A stretch of DNA of 64,000 nt, from assembly GCA_947089855.1 (NCBI GenBank), contig CAMUML010000015.1, positions 1-64,000 on the forward strand. The letters are read 5' to 3'. Made by a program: the position numbers and the translations under genes. Below are positions 43,935 through 52,860 of this stretch, piece after piece. How positions within the stretch are numbered: the first letter of the stretch is position 1; the number at the start of each line of letters is the position of its first letter. The DNA comes from an uncultured Eubacterium sp. (lineage in GTDB: Bacteria; Bacillota; Clostridia; Lachnospirales; Lachnospiraceae). The notes below the pieces were generated by a model. That model made no database searches. It was not told the origin of the DNA and was given only the letters and a program-made list of their open reading frames with translations.

Positions 43935-46400
43935 CTATGAAACTACCGTATTGATGCCGCTTTCCAGCATAATGTCACAAACTTGCTGTGGCTGATATTC
44001 CCCCTTAAGGCTCCAGCCCTTTATTTTCCTTGTACATGCAAACGGCGCTTCTATTATAAGCGAAACAAGTGCCCCGTTTTGTACCGCTGCACTGATCAAA
44101 AGCCCTCCTTCACCACGCAGCCGTTCAAAAGCGGTACCTGCCTGCAGCCATTCGCCAGGGACTGCCGGAAATGGTTCGACCACGCCGCCTTCGGTGTAAA
44201 GCAGCATCTCCTGGAGGGCATCTGCTGCACATAGGTTGGCTTCCAGCGTAAATGGGTGGTAATCAAAGCTGGAATACCCTTTTTTCTTATAATCCCCATT
44301 CAAATGAAACCCGTTTGGCGAGCAAAAGCTGTCCCAAAAAATATGCAGCATCCGCGCCGCCTCGTTTCCTTTGTGGGCGATTGCATATAGCTCTGCCATC
44401 CAGCAGAAGCTGAACCCTACCCACTTGCTGCTGCCAAGCTGTTCCAAGTCCGCAATAACTGCGTCGATAACCTGACGGTGCATGGGGGTATCGTATCCTA
44501 TCAGCCGCAGTGGATGGACTGCATGGGCATGGGAAAAATGGCGGTGCGATTCCTGCAGGGATTCATTTGCAGACAGGCGGAGTACGCCTCGTCCGTCTAT
44601 CGCAAGCGGAGGCAGGCGGCGCCTGGCGGCACTCCACTTTTCAATCTCTGCATCCCAGCCTAAAGCCTGGCCTGGCCCAATGCTGCCGTCTTTTTTTGCA
44701 GAAGTTATATTAGCCTGCAGGCTGCTGCACGGTACGCTGCCGTCTGTCTGCTTTACCGGCACTTCATATATTCCGCCCGGCTTCCCGGCTAACTGCCTTG
44801 CATACCGTTCCAACGTCTGGTATAGATAATGCAGCAAAGACAAGTCATAATTGCTGTTTGGCAGTAAAAATGCTTCGGCTTCATCGTCGTGGATTTCCGG
44901 CGAACTGGAAACAGGAAGGTACAGGTACCCATCTTCCCCTTCCAAAAGCAATCCGCCGATACATTCCGCTGTTTCCTTAAAATAGGGGTATAAACGTTCT
45001 CTTAAAAACTGCTCATCCGCAGTATAGCGGTAATAGTCCTCAAAAGCCCGGCACAACCAGATCTGGTTGGCTGGGGATAGGGAATACATTGGCCATCCGC
45101 CGAGCGGTTTGCCGTCTATCGTCATAACTGCTGGCAGGCAGATCCCGCCTGTACCGTAGAACTGTTTTGCAAACGCAGCCGCCGCTGGTTTGCGGTCCCA
45201 TAGGAAATCTACAAAACAGGCGCCCTGGCTGATATGGTTAGCCTTTAAATACGAATAATAGCTCATCTGTGTATTCAGGTCGTTGTGGTAATCGCCTTTC
45301 CACGGCGGCAGGGCATCTTCATCCGCGGTCCATACGCCCTGCAGCGGCATTGGTGCATACCCTTTTCTGGAACAGGAAGCCAGCAGGTAATTAGATATGT
45401 ACCAGTTTTTTTCCATCCACTGGTCCGGTAGCACCACTGCACTTTGCCCCCAATACTGTTCCCACCATTCCAGATGCTGCGCAAGCAGTTTTTCATAACC
45501 GCAGGCCATATAACGCTGGATGTCCGAAACAGCGGTTTCAAACATATCTTCCCCGTCTTTTGCTTTTACTACCTGGTAGTAAACCTCCGTTTTTTTGCCA
45601 CGGCTGCATACACCCATAACAACCCCAAATGCAGCCGTATTGGTGTTTTGCCGGAACAGTTCGATATGGCCATTTTCCAGCGGAATCCATCCCCATACCG
45701 GATCATCATACAAAATATCTTTTAGGCCCCCTTTGGAAATTTCCTCCGGCACCGCTGGCTGTTTTTTCTGGCCAGACAGCGGCCCATGCTTTTTGCCAAA
45801 TGCCGGTGCCTGGAGTTCTACTGAAAAATTTCCAGGAAACTGATATTGGCCATCTGGAAATTTGACCATAATTAATCCAACTTCCAAGGAAGCATGTACG
45901 ATGCTCTTAATTTCTATATCTGCGGCTGTTTCCATTGCCGTTTTTGCCATAGTGTCTTCGCCTTCCATAGCAGGCCCGGGGATTGGATGGTTTCGCGCCC
46001 CTTGTTTTGACAGCCGCATCCATGCTTGTGCCTGCCTTAAGTGCAGTTGGGATTCTACATCGGCGTAATCTGGAAAATGCAGGATAATTTTCCCAGCCGG
46101 CAGTTTGGTCGGAGTTGGATGCTGGTAAGGGGCGTCAAAAATTTCCCGTATTTTCTTTGTATCCCGCTGCCTGGCCAACTGGACAAGGTTACGGTATGTA
46201 AATGCAGCATCCTGTGTCCCGTATGGTACCGAATCATCCCATAGGTCAGTCCGGTCCAGGCTAAAACGGAGCCCTTGCGGGCTGCCCCATATCAGGCATC
46301 CCATCTGGCCATTTCCCAGTGCAAGCCCTTCATCCCAGCGTTCAATTTTATGTGGTGCATATATTTTGTAATCCATTTTTGGAGTATCTTTTATTGGCAT
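43935..46400 (-). CDS. GH95-like glycoside hydrolase (putative alpha-fucosidase class)
   Basis: 821 residues with the family layout: an N-terminal beta domain opening WDEGLALGNGQMGCLIWG, then an (alpha/alpha)6 barrel with LQGVWTADEDALPPWKGDYH, DLNTQMSYYSYL, GGWPMYSLSPANQIWLCRAF, a Glu in SSSPEIHDDEA and HRHFSHAHAVHPL. GH95 enzymes cleave alpha-1,2-fucose or galactose by inversion; the Asn-x-Asn that positions water reads Asp-Leu-Asn here, so specificity is uncertain. No signal peptide, so it acts on imported sugars. It overlaps GH112 by 10 bp (coupled). Confidence 0.75.
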   Translation of the reverse strand: MPIKDTPKMDYKIYAPHKIERWDEGLALGNGQMGCLIWGSPQGLRFSLDRTDLWDDSVPYGTQDAAFTYRNLVQLARQRDTKKIREIFDAPYQHPTPTKLPAGKIILHFPDYADVESQLHLRQAQAWMRLSKQGARNHPIPGPAMEGEDTMAKTAMETAADIEIKSIVHASLEVGLIMVKFPDGQYQFPGNFSVELQAPAFGKKHGPLSGQKKQPAVPEEISKGGLKDILYDDPVWGWIPLENGHIELFRQNTNTAAFGVVMGVCSRGKKTEVYYQVVKAKDGEDMFETAVSDIQRYMACGYEKLLAQHLEWWEQYWGQSAVVLPDQWMEKNWYISNYLLASCSRKGYAPMPLQGVWTADEDALPPWKGDYHNDLNTQMSYYSYLKANHISQGACFVDFLWDRKPAAAAFAKQFYGTGGICLPAVMTIDGKPLGGWPMYSLSPANQIWLCRAFEDYYRYTADEQFLRERLYPYFKETAECIGGLLLEGEDGYLYLPVSSSPEIHDDEAEAFLLPNSNYDLSLLHYLYQTLERYARQLAGKPGGIYEVPVKQTDGSVPCSSLQANITSAKKDGSIGPGQALGWDAEIEKWSAARRRLPPLAIDGRGVLRLSANESLQESHRHFSHAHAVHPLRLIGYDTPMHRQVIDAVIADLEQLGSSKWVGFSFCWMAELYAIAHKGNEAARMLHIFWDSFCSPNGFHLNGDYKKKGYSSFDYHPFTLEANLCAADALQEMLLYTEGGVVEPFPAVPGEWLQAGTAFERLRGEGGLLISAAVQNGALVSLIIEAPFACTRKIKGWSLKGEYQPQQVCDIMLESGINTVVS

Positions 46401-48589
46401 ATCGTATTGCTTCCTTTCTGCTGCAATCCCGCCTGCCCTATTTCATACCATACAATCTCATTCGCTTGCAGATCCAGCTGAAAACTCGACCCATCCCCCC
46501 GGTAGACAACCGTCTGCTGCGGTTCATAAGTATTATTTACCACACAATATTTCCCATTCTCGACATACGCATGTACTTCCACATGGCAATTGCTGGAAAA
46601 CCATTGGTACAGCTCCCCTTCCGCCCCAGCGCTCCACAAAACCGCCCGGTACAAAAGCCTGCTGTTGATATGGCTATACGGAAGGCCGCTTATATAAACG
46701 GCGCGCCCGCGCCCAAAACAGTTCACTGCAAGCTGCACCCTTTGGCCTTTTTGGGCAAGTACTTTTGTACCTTCCAGCGCAAAAATATCTTTTTTTACTT
46801 CCCCAAAATCGATCTCCCCGTCAATATCTTCCGTAATAAAATGCGTATGGGTTTCCCAGTTATATTTATCATACCCAAGCGTAAACCCACGTTCTTTTTC
46901 CACGCCAAATACATTGGCCAGCTGGAAGAAGTGGCCGTTTGCCTGATGCGCGCTTGGCTCCCCGACGCCAATAATGCCGCCGCCTTCGTAAACAAACTGC
47001 TTTACTGCCGAAGAAATAGCTGCGTCGCACCACCATGCACCGCCGGAATGTGCCGTATCTGCATCTCCAATATTCAACAAGACATCGATCCCCTTTAATA
47101 CCTGCGGGTTTTCTTTTATATCGTCAAAACTAAGGAACTGCACGTCAAACGGTGCGCCGGACAATGCTTCGACCACCCCTGCATAAGCATAATTTTGTTT
47201 GAAGTAAATTGCATGGTGTACCATATGGCAGCCCCATGCCCGCATCCGCCCCCAGCAATTTAAGACCGCCACTTTCTTTACACAATAAGGGACGCAGTTT
47301 TTGATATTGTTATACAGCTTGCGGAATTCCTCGCAGACAGATTCCACATATGCTACAAACTCCGGGAAATCCAGCACCAGCTTCAAGTAACCGCCGTATC
47401 CGATCCGGTCGACTGGTTTGCGCAAGATGGCACGCCGCGCCGTTACCCAGTTGACCTTTGCTTCTTTCACGGGATCCCCTCCTTTGTGGAAGGTATCCGG
47501 GAAAAAATAAGGCAGCAGCCTCCCTTCTGTATAAGACACCCCTTCAATATCGCTAATCAGCCGCAAGGTAGCGCCGTTGCCCACGCTGCCAACCACAGCA
47601 TCCAACCCGATGCTTTTAAACTCCTCCAAAAAAGGCTCTGTCCCAATCCAGTGGTCGCCGAGGAACATCATGGCTTCCATATTATATGCATGGGCAATAT
47701 CCACCATTTCTTTTGCGATTTTAGCTACTTCCCTGCGCTGGAATGCCAGAAAATCCTTGTATTCTTTTGAAGGGATCCGGTACTGGCCATTATAATAGCC
47801 CTGGTCAATAATATACTCTGGCCGGAACGGATACCCTGCAAACTGTTCAAACTGCTTTAAAATATATGGGCTGACGGATGCGGAATACCCATACCAGTCC
47901 ACGTATTTTTCCCTGCGCAGCTCATCAAACAGCAGGGTAAACTGATGGAAAAATGTCGTAAACCTAAGGACGTTCACATATGGGTGCTGCAAGATAAATG
48001 TTTTTAGCCGTTCCATTGTAAAGGCATGGGTCTTCGGCTGGCGCACATCAAATGTAATCTGATGTTCCGTATCCGTCCAGCCATTGACCGTTGCATTGTA
48101 CATATGTACTGGATCCCACATAATATAAGCAAGGAAGCTTACGGTATAATCATGGAAAGGGATGCTTTGGACAACCACTTCCTTGCCAGCTTCTTCATAA
48201 CACCAATCCGACGCCGGGACCACAGCTCCCGTGCTGCGGTCTACGACTTCCCACCAGCGGGCAATATCATCCCTGCTATTGGGTTCCAGCATTTCCGGAT
48301 GCAGCCCTTTCATAACCGGAATGCGTAACTGCGTGCCTGATGCCGTATAAATTGGTGTCATAACATACATCTGCTGTATTTCATCCGGATTTGCCAACGC
48401 CCATTCATTGTCTTTCCTTGTGGTATAATATGTCGCGTATACTTTTAGGCCCAGCCCTTTTAATTCCATTGGAAACTCTGTGCCGTCACAGTCACGGACT
48501 GCATCCGCGCCCCACCGTCTGGAAAGGCGTATCGTCTCTTCGACCACATCCATATCCGTGGGTATGGTTACCCGTCCTTTTTGCCCCAT
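46391..48589 (-). CDS. 1,3-beta-galactosyl-N-acetylhexosamine phosphorylase (GH112)
   Basis: 732 residues, close to bifidobacterial lacto-N-biose phosphorylase along its length: WGADAVRDCDGTEFP, VLRFTTFFHQFTLLFDE, EAMMFLGDHWIGTEPFLEE (catalytic Asp region), EGRLLPYFFPDTFHKGGDP, ISGLPYSHINSRLL. It splits galacto-N-biose (mucin core 1) or lacto-N-biose (milk glycans) with phosphate into galactose-1-phosphate and GalNAc or GlcNAc. Cytosolic; the upstream ABC importer should bring in the disaccharide. No Leloir or hexosamine kinase genes are nearby. Confidence 0.92.
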   Translation of the reverse strand: MGQKGRVTIPTDMDVVEETIRLSRRWGADAVRDCDGTEFPMELKGLGLKVYATYYTTRKDNEWALANPDEIQQMYVMTPIYTASGTQLRIPVMKGLHPEMLEPNSRDDIARWWEVVDRSTGAVVPASDWCYEEAGKEVVVQSIPFHDYTVSFLAYIMWDPVHMYNATVNGWTDTEHQITFDVRQPKTHAFTMERLKTFILQHPYVNVLRFTTFFHQFTLLFDELRREKYVDWYGYSASVSPYILKQFEQFAGYPFRPEYIIDQGYYNGQYRIPSKEYKDFLAFQRREVAKIAKEMVDIAHAYNMEAMMFLGDHWIGTEPFLEEFKSIGLDAVVGSVGNGATLRLISDIEGVSYTEGRLLPYFFPDTFHKGGDPVKEAKVNWVTARRAILRKPVDRIGYGGYLKLVLDFPEFVAYVESVCEEFRKLYNNIKNCVPYCVKKVAVLNCWGRMRAWGCHMVHHAIYFKQNYAYAGVVEALSGAPFDVQFLSFDDIKENPQVLKGIDVLLNIGDADTAHSGGAWWCDAAISSAVKQFVYEGGGIIGVGEPSAHQANGHFFQLANVFGVEKERGFTLGYDKYNWETHTHFITEDIDGEIDFGEVKKDIFALEGTKVLAQKGQRVQLAVNCFGRGRAVYISGLPYSHINSRLLYRAVLWSAGAEGELYQWFSSNCHVEVHAYVENGKYCVVNNTYEPQQTVVYRGDGSSFQLDLQANEIVWYEIGQAGLQQKGSNTICQ

Positions 48590-48634
48590 ATTTCTTTCAC
48601 ATCCTTCCTTTTATCATATCGTTTCTTGCCACCG

Positions 48635-48814
48635 TTATTTATACTGCCTGTTATAAAGCCACAGCAGGCCAACCAGGCCAAAAAGCCCTAGCAACTGCGT
48701 AAAAAGCCCCTGTACCCCAATGTTGCGCTGGCCAATAACGACTAGTGCTACACACACGATAAAAACAGCCGCTATCAATATCCCAATTACAATCTTCTTG
48801 GTAAACTCGTTCAT
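48635..48814 (-). CDS. Small membrane protein of the glycan operon (DUF6903-like)
   Basis: 59 residues with two membrane helices (IVIGILIAAVFIVCVALVVI, and LLGLFGLVGLLWLY), a central GQRNIGVQG loop and a basic C-terminus. ATG 48814 follows AAGAGGCGG at good spacing. I recall small proteins of this shape beside sugar ABC importers in Lachnospiraceae (DUF6903), but that name is from memory. It lies between the permeases and GH112. It may be an accessory of the importer. Confidence 0.65.
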   Translation of the reverse strand: MNEFTKKIVIGILIAAVFIVCVALVVIGQRNIGVQGLFTQLLGLFGLVGLLWLYNRQYK

Positions 48815-48837
48815 AAATCCGCCTCTTTTCCATTCCG

Positions 48838-48980
48838 CCATCATCGGCCTTTCAAAGTTTCCCGTTTCTGCAAGCATCAAGTATTCTGTATTTGCGCCAT
48901 GCATCCGTTTTAAATATCCACGCTTACACCAATATCGGCCTTTCAAATATTCTGGACTTACGCCAGCATCAGCCTTTCAA
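48838..48980 (-). repeat. Degenerate tandem repeat copied from the permease 3' end
   Basis: On the minus strand the unit TTGAAAGGCYGATRYTGGYG occurs three times, with a fourth weaker copy, at roughly 34-bp steps. The first unit contains the permease stop codon (GGGTTGAAAGGCTGA). It looks like repeated slippage duplication of the gene end, now decaying. Confidence 0.5.
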
Positions 48981-49856
48981 CCCGCCCAGCGTCATGCCTT
49001 GGGTCAGTTTTTTCTGGACGCACATATATAAAATCAACGTCGGCAGCATTACAATAACAAGCCCTGCATAAAGCTGCCCATATTCCACAGCCGACTTTTG
49101 TGCCGCCATCAGATTCATCAGGCCAACCGGCATCGTCTTTAACTCTACTTTGGTCAGCAGCGTCATGGAAATAATATATTCATTCCAAAAGGCCAGGAAA
49201 TTAAACAGGATCACCGTCACAATACTTGGTTTTGCCATTGGCAGGATAACTTTTATCATAGTATAAAAATAGCCTGCCCCATCTACATAGGCTGCTTCTT
49301 CATAATCCCGCGCCAGCGACTTAAAATAGCCGGACAGCAGGTAAATGGTAAATGGAAGCGCGGTAGCCGCATATACCAGGGCCAGGATAAACAGGTTGTT
49401 TAACAAAAACGGGGCCCCGAATATTTTGCGGATAACCATATCCACGTCATTTAACATAAGAAAAATCGGTACTACAATATAATTAACGTTTATAAAAAGG
49501 CCCGCCATAAACAATGCCTGGAACACTGCCCTGCCTTTAAACGGAAACCTTGCCAGCACATAAGCAGCCGGAAGTGCAATAACGATCAACAGCACCAGCG
49601 CTACGGCCGTTACAATAACAGAGTTGACCATATATTCATCCATGCTCGCCTTTTGCCAGGCATCTGCGAAATTCTGGAAATAAAGCCCCTGCGGCAGCGT
49701 CCACGGATTGCCGTAAAATTCGGAATTCTGCTTTACGGACGCAACAAACACCCACGCTACCGGAACCAGGATCACCACCGCCAAAAGCGCCAGCACCAGA
49801 TAAATAAATATTTTGGCCAGTTTTGGCCCTTCCCCGCTTTTTTCTATTCGATTCAT
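48969..49856 (-). CDS. Carbohydrate ABC transporter permease, MalG type
   Basis: 295 residues with six membrane helices. The EAA loop EEAAYVDGAGYFYTMIKVILP (about 190-210) contacts the ATPase. FPFKGRAVFQALFMAGLF and FLAFWNEYIISM are typical of the MalG branch. It lies after the MalF-type gene in the same series. No ATPase gene is present, so a shared MsmK-like ATPase encoded elsewhere is expected. Confidence 0.9.
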   Translation of the reverse strand: MNRIEKSGEGPKLAKIFIYLVLALLAVVILVPVAWVFVASVKQNSEFYGNPWTLPQGLYFQNFADAWQKASMDEYMVNSVIVTAVALVLLIVIALPAAYVLARFPFKGRAVFQALFMAGLFINVNYIVVPIFLMLNDVDMVIRKIFGAPFLLNNLFILALVYAATALPFTIYLLSGYFKSLARDYEEAAYVDGAGYFYTMIKVILPMAKPSIVTVILFNFLAFWNEYIISMTLLTKVELKTMPVGLMNLMAAQKSAVEYGQLYAGLVIVMLPTLILYMCVQKKLTQGMTLGGLKG

Positions 49857-49932
49857 CTTTTTTCCCCCTCAGCACTCAATCAATCTTCGTATTCTTTCCC
49901 GTTTATTTGGGACACCTGCACAACCTGACGTG

Positions 49933-50823
49933 TTAGAACTCAATTTCTTCACGCTTTGTCACGGCATTGAGGATACCTGCCAGTGCAAAGGAAAATGTGA
50001 ATACCATTACGCCGATTGCCATACCATACCCATAGGAGGAATTGGTATATGCTTCTTGGTACATATAGCTTAAAAAGACACTGGATGCCCCATCCGGCCC
50101 GCCGTTTGTCATTGCCTTTACCATCATAAAACTCATATTAATCGTACTGATAATAAAAAAGGTCAGCGTTGTACGGATATTTGTCCATATTAAAGGAAGT
50201 GTAATCGAAAAAAACTGCCTGATGCGGCCTGCCCCCTCCAAAGAAGCAGATTCATACAGGCTTTGCGGTACGTTTGCCATACTGGCCATATACATTACCA
50301 TATAGTACCCGACAGCCTGCCAGATCATTGCGATCGTTATACTGTATATTACAAGCTTTTGGCTGCCCAGCCAAAGGATCGGTTCCCCATCTGCATGAAA
50401 CAGCCGCAGGAAGCTGTTTAAAAGCCCCTGGTTTGGATCATAAATGGCGGAAAAAATAGCACTGATAACGACAACCGAAAGTATATTCGGTATATAAAAT
50501 ACGATACGGAAAAAGTTCTGCCCTTTAATCTTTTCCCGTGAAAGGATTGCAGCAAAAATAAGTGCCAGGCAAAAGGTCACCAATGTTACGACAACAATCA
50601 ACAATATACTATTCTGGAAAGCCTGGTAAAATTTTGCACTTTTTAACAGCTTACTAAAATTATCCAGGCCCACAAATGTCTTATTTGCCGTATAACCGCC
50701 CCATTTATACAAAGACATACGGAAAACATCAATTGTCGGGATTATCATAAAAATAATAAATAATACAATAGCAGGCGTTACGCATAGGGTGATAAAGCCT
50801 GCCCTTCTTTTTTTGCTTTTCAT
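49933..50823 (-). CDS. Carbohydrate ABC transporter permease, MalF type
   Basis: About 296 residues with six membrane helices, opening in FITLCVTPAIVLFIIFMIIP. The EAA loop is YESASLEGAGRIRQFFSITLP. ATG 50823 (MKSKKRRAGF) is chosen because GGAG lies eight bases upstream and basic residues then precede the first helix. It partners the MalG-type gene 76 bp downstream. A hairpin separates it from the binding-protein gene, fitting lower permease than binding-protein expression. Confidence 0.88.
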   Translation of the reverse strand: MKSKKRRAGFITLCVTPAIVLFIIFMIIPTIDVFRMSLYKWGGYTANKTFVGLDNFSKLLKSAKFYQAFQNSILLIVVVTLVTFCLALIFAAILSREKIKGQNFFRIVFYIPNILSVVVISAIFSAIYDPNQGLLNSFLRLFHADGEPILWLGSQKLVIYSITIAMIWQAVGYYMVMYMASMANVPQSLYESASLEGAGRIRQFFSITLPLIWTNIRTTLTFFIISTINMSFMMVKAMTNGGPDGASSVFLSYMYQEAYTNSSYGYGMAIGVMVFTFSFALAGILNAVTKREEIEF

Positions 50824-50903
50824 AAGACCATCTCCATCGTGTTTTGCTGTTTGCACATGCAGCTATACGGCTGCCGGCATGTAAGGAACTGCCATACTGT
50901 TTT

Positions 50904-50935
50904 AAAAATGGCCGGTGAGTATTGCTCACCGGCCA
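50904..50935 (-). terminator. Attenuator hairpin between binding protein and permeases
   Basis: TGGCCGGTGAG pairs with CTCACCGGCCA around a 5-bp loop; on the minus strand it is followed by TTTTTAAAAC. It lies between genes of one operon, so partial termination is more likely than a full stop. Confidence 0.65.
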
Positions 50936-50956
50936 CTATCCACTTTTACATACCGT

Positions 50957-52408
50957 TTACTTTAATGCTTCCCGTAATGCATCGCTGTCCGATTTCACCT
51001 GGTTTATCCAGTCGTCCTTTGACTTGTCCCCAGTTACCAGGGAATTGATCGGGTCAAAAAATGTCGTACGCACCGTAATGCCTTCTACCGGGTCTGTAGT
51101 AGCAAATGCATCCATAACTGCTACCGCGCCGTCGTCATAGATAGAATAATACAATTTATTATCGCCGTCCAATTTATCCGTCATGCCCTGGATCGGCTGT
51201 ACAGCGCCGCCTTTTTCTGCAAAAATGCCTGCTGCATTGTCCGAATACAGGTATGCGATAAATTCTTTTCCAAGATCCTGGTTTTCAGCGCCCATCGGCA
51301 TCCAAACCTGTTCAAAGAACGAATAGGACGCACGCTCGCCGCCTTCTGTAATCGCTGGAAGCGCCGTAAAGCCCCATTCAAAGCCATCTTCCCTTGGCGC
51401 GTCTGCCATTTCCCCAATGACCCAGTTGCCGTTTGGCATAAACAGTGCTTTATTGTCCAAAATCAACTGCTGGTTTTTGCGGAAATCGTTGTCGTTCGCA
51501 TTGGCAGGCGTTGTAGATTCTGTATAAGAAGCCAGCTTTTCAATAATATCAAACACAGCCTGCGCCTGCGGGGTATCCCATACGCCTTCGCCGTACTTAA
51601 GCGCTTCCTGGAATTGGTCATTGCCCATGCTCTCATGCAAAAGTGCATAGAAAAATGCGTCAAAATAGCCTGCGGTCGGATAGGTAAACAATGCGATATT
51701 TTCTGCTTTTGCCTTCTCGGCCAGCTCCCACATGCCATCCCAGGTTTCCGGGACTTCCCATCCTTTTTCTTTAAACAGCCCCTGGTTATAAAACAGCCCG
51801 CACGGCCCATAGAACATTGGCATTAAGTAAGTCTTGCCGTCGCCATAAGGGTTTGTGATCGAATTATCCACAAAGCCCGGCAGGATTTTTTCGCCGACCG
51901 TGGCACTTTCCCCCGGAACTGTCATAGACAGGACGTCCGTCAGCTCTGCTATATTGTTGTCTTTCACAAAGGTTTCCGTAAGGCCCGCTTCCCCGCCGAC
52001 AGCCCGCATGATCACATCTGGAAAATTCCCTAATTTCATTTCCGATGAGATCACGTCTTCCAGCTTTTTATCGATCGTAAGCTCTACGGTAACGCCTTCA
52101 TGTTCATTTTCAAAAGCCGTGCAGATCTCTTTCCACATATCCTGGCCATATGCCGTCTCTACAACTGCGACTTTCAATGTGCCGGATGCGCCCTCTGAAC
52201 CAGAATTATCTTCCTGATCAGTATTGCTGCCTGCATTATCGGCATCGGTTTTTGTATCGCCGTCCGTCTTCGTGCCGCCTTCATCAGCGGTACCATTGCT
52301 TCCATTTGCATCGCTGCCGCTGCCTTTGGAATCATCGCTGCCGCATGCCGCGGTACCTGCTGCCAGCACTGCCGCCATCATAATACACAAAATTTTTTTC
52401 CACTTCAT
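50957..52408 (-). CDS. Sugar ABC transporter binding lipoprotein (MsmE/family 1 type)
   Basis: 483 residues. Signal peptide with lipobox AAGTAACG; a linker of Gly/Ser/Asp/Thr runs to about residue 75. The binding domain has VVETAYGQDMWKEICTAFEN, GPCGLFYNQGLFKEKGWEVP, ALFMPNGNWVIGEMADAP and AGIFAEKGGAVQPIQG, usual in oligosaccharide-binding proteins. GGGAGG precedes the start. By context it should bind galacto-N-biose, lacto-N-biose or fucosylated relatives of these for GH112 and GH95. Confidence 0.9.
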   Translation of the reverse strand: MKWKKILCIMMAAVLAAGTAACGSDDSKGSGSDANGSNGTADEGGTKTDGDTKTDADNAGSNTDQEDNSGSEGASGTLKVAVVETAYGQDMWKEICTAFENEHEGVTVELTIDKKLEDVISSEMKLGNFPDVIMRAVGGEAGLTETFVKDNNIAELTDVLSMTVPGESATVGEKILPGFVDNSITNPYGDGKTYLMPMFYGPCGLFYNQGLFKEKGWEVPETWDGMWELAEKAKAENIALFTYPTAGYFDAFFYALLHESMGNDQFQEALKYGEGVWDTPQAQAVFDIIEKLASYTESTTPANANDNDFRKNQQLILDNKALFMPNGNWVIGEMADAPREDGFEWGFTALPAITEGGERASYSFFEQVWMPMGAENQDLGKEFIAYLYSDNAAGIFAEKGGAVQPIQGMTDKLDGDNKLYYSIYDDGAVAVMDAFATTDPVEGITVRTTFFDPINSLVTGDKSKDDWINQVKSDSDALREALK

Positions 52409-52451
52409 AATTTTAACCTCCCTTGCATTACATTCCTATTTCTATAACATC

Positions 52452-52615
52452 GTTACTATTCACAGCCAATTTGTTCTTGACAAATATTCTATACTGCAGA
52501 CCGCCAGAATTTACAGTAATACAACCAGGAAAGTACTTGGCTGGCGGTCTGCAGTCGGGGCATACTGTAAATTTAACTGGTGTGCAGTATAAGTTATGAG
52601 GCTGTAAATAGTAAT
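52452..52615 (-). repeat. Element A, copy A3, split by element B2
   Basis: Without the insert, the outer sequence matches the reverse complement of A1 (1044-1107) at about 61 of 64 positions. The insert lies at the TA of ATTCTAAGTTATG. This shows the pre-insertion state of the site. Confidence 0.85.
52492..52589 (+). mobile_element. Element B, copy B2 (MITE inserted in element A)
   Basis: 98 bp, starting TACTGCAGACCGCCAG and ending CTGGTGTGCAGTA, with long imperfect inverted ends that both include AAATTTACAGTA or AATTTACAGTA. TA stands on each side (52490-52491, 52590-52591); A1 has a single TA at this point, proving a TA target duplication. Confidence 0.88.
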
Positions 52616-52623
52616 ATAATATC

Positions 52624-52652
52624 AGTATATCGGGAATCCGTCCCCAAAACAA
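52624..52652 (-). promoter_or_regulatory. Probable glycan operon promoter
   Basis: Minus strand TTGTTT (52647-52652), a 17-bp spacer and TATACT (52624-52629). The spacer holds GGGGACGGATTCCCG, a small palindrome. If correct, the A3/B2 nest lies in the untranslated leader. The AraC-type regulator diverges from here. Confidence 0.5.
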
Positions 52653-52860
52653 TCTGAATCTTGCTTCTTTTTTTATATATCTTGCTCTTTGAGCCGAAAA
52701 GTGGTATGATCATTAGAAATAAATCGCTGCCTTTACGTCAATTCTTTTGCATTTTAGACAGCATCTGCCATTTTCCAGCATATTTTTTATGCACATTGCG
52801 GATAGATATAGACGCTGGAATCCGTTTTTATTGTGCATCCTGTCATAAAGGGGGAATTTT

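Noticed and set aside
48838..48980. Regular spacing of similar units suggested a small CRISPR array
   Set aside because: Units diverge strongly, the first overlaps a permease gene, spacers are not distinct and no cas genes are present.
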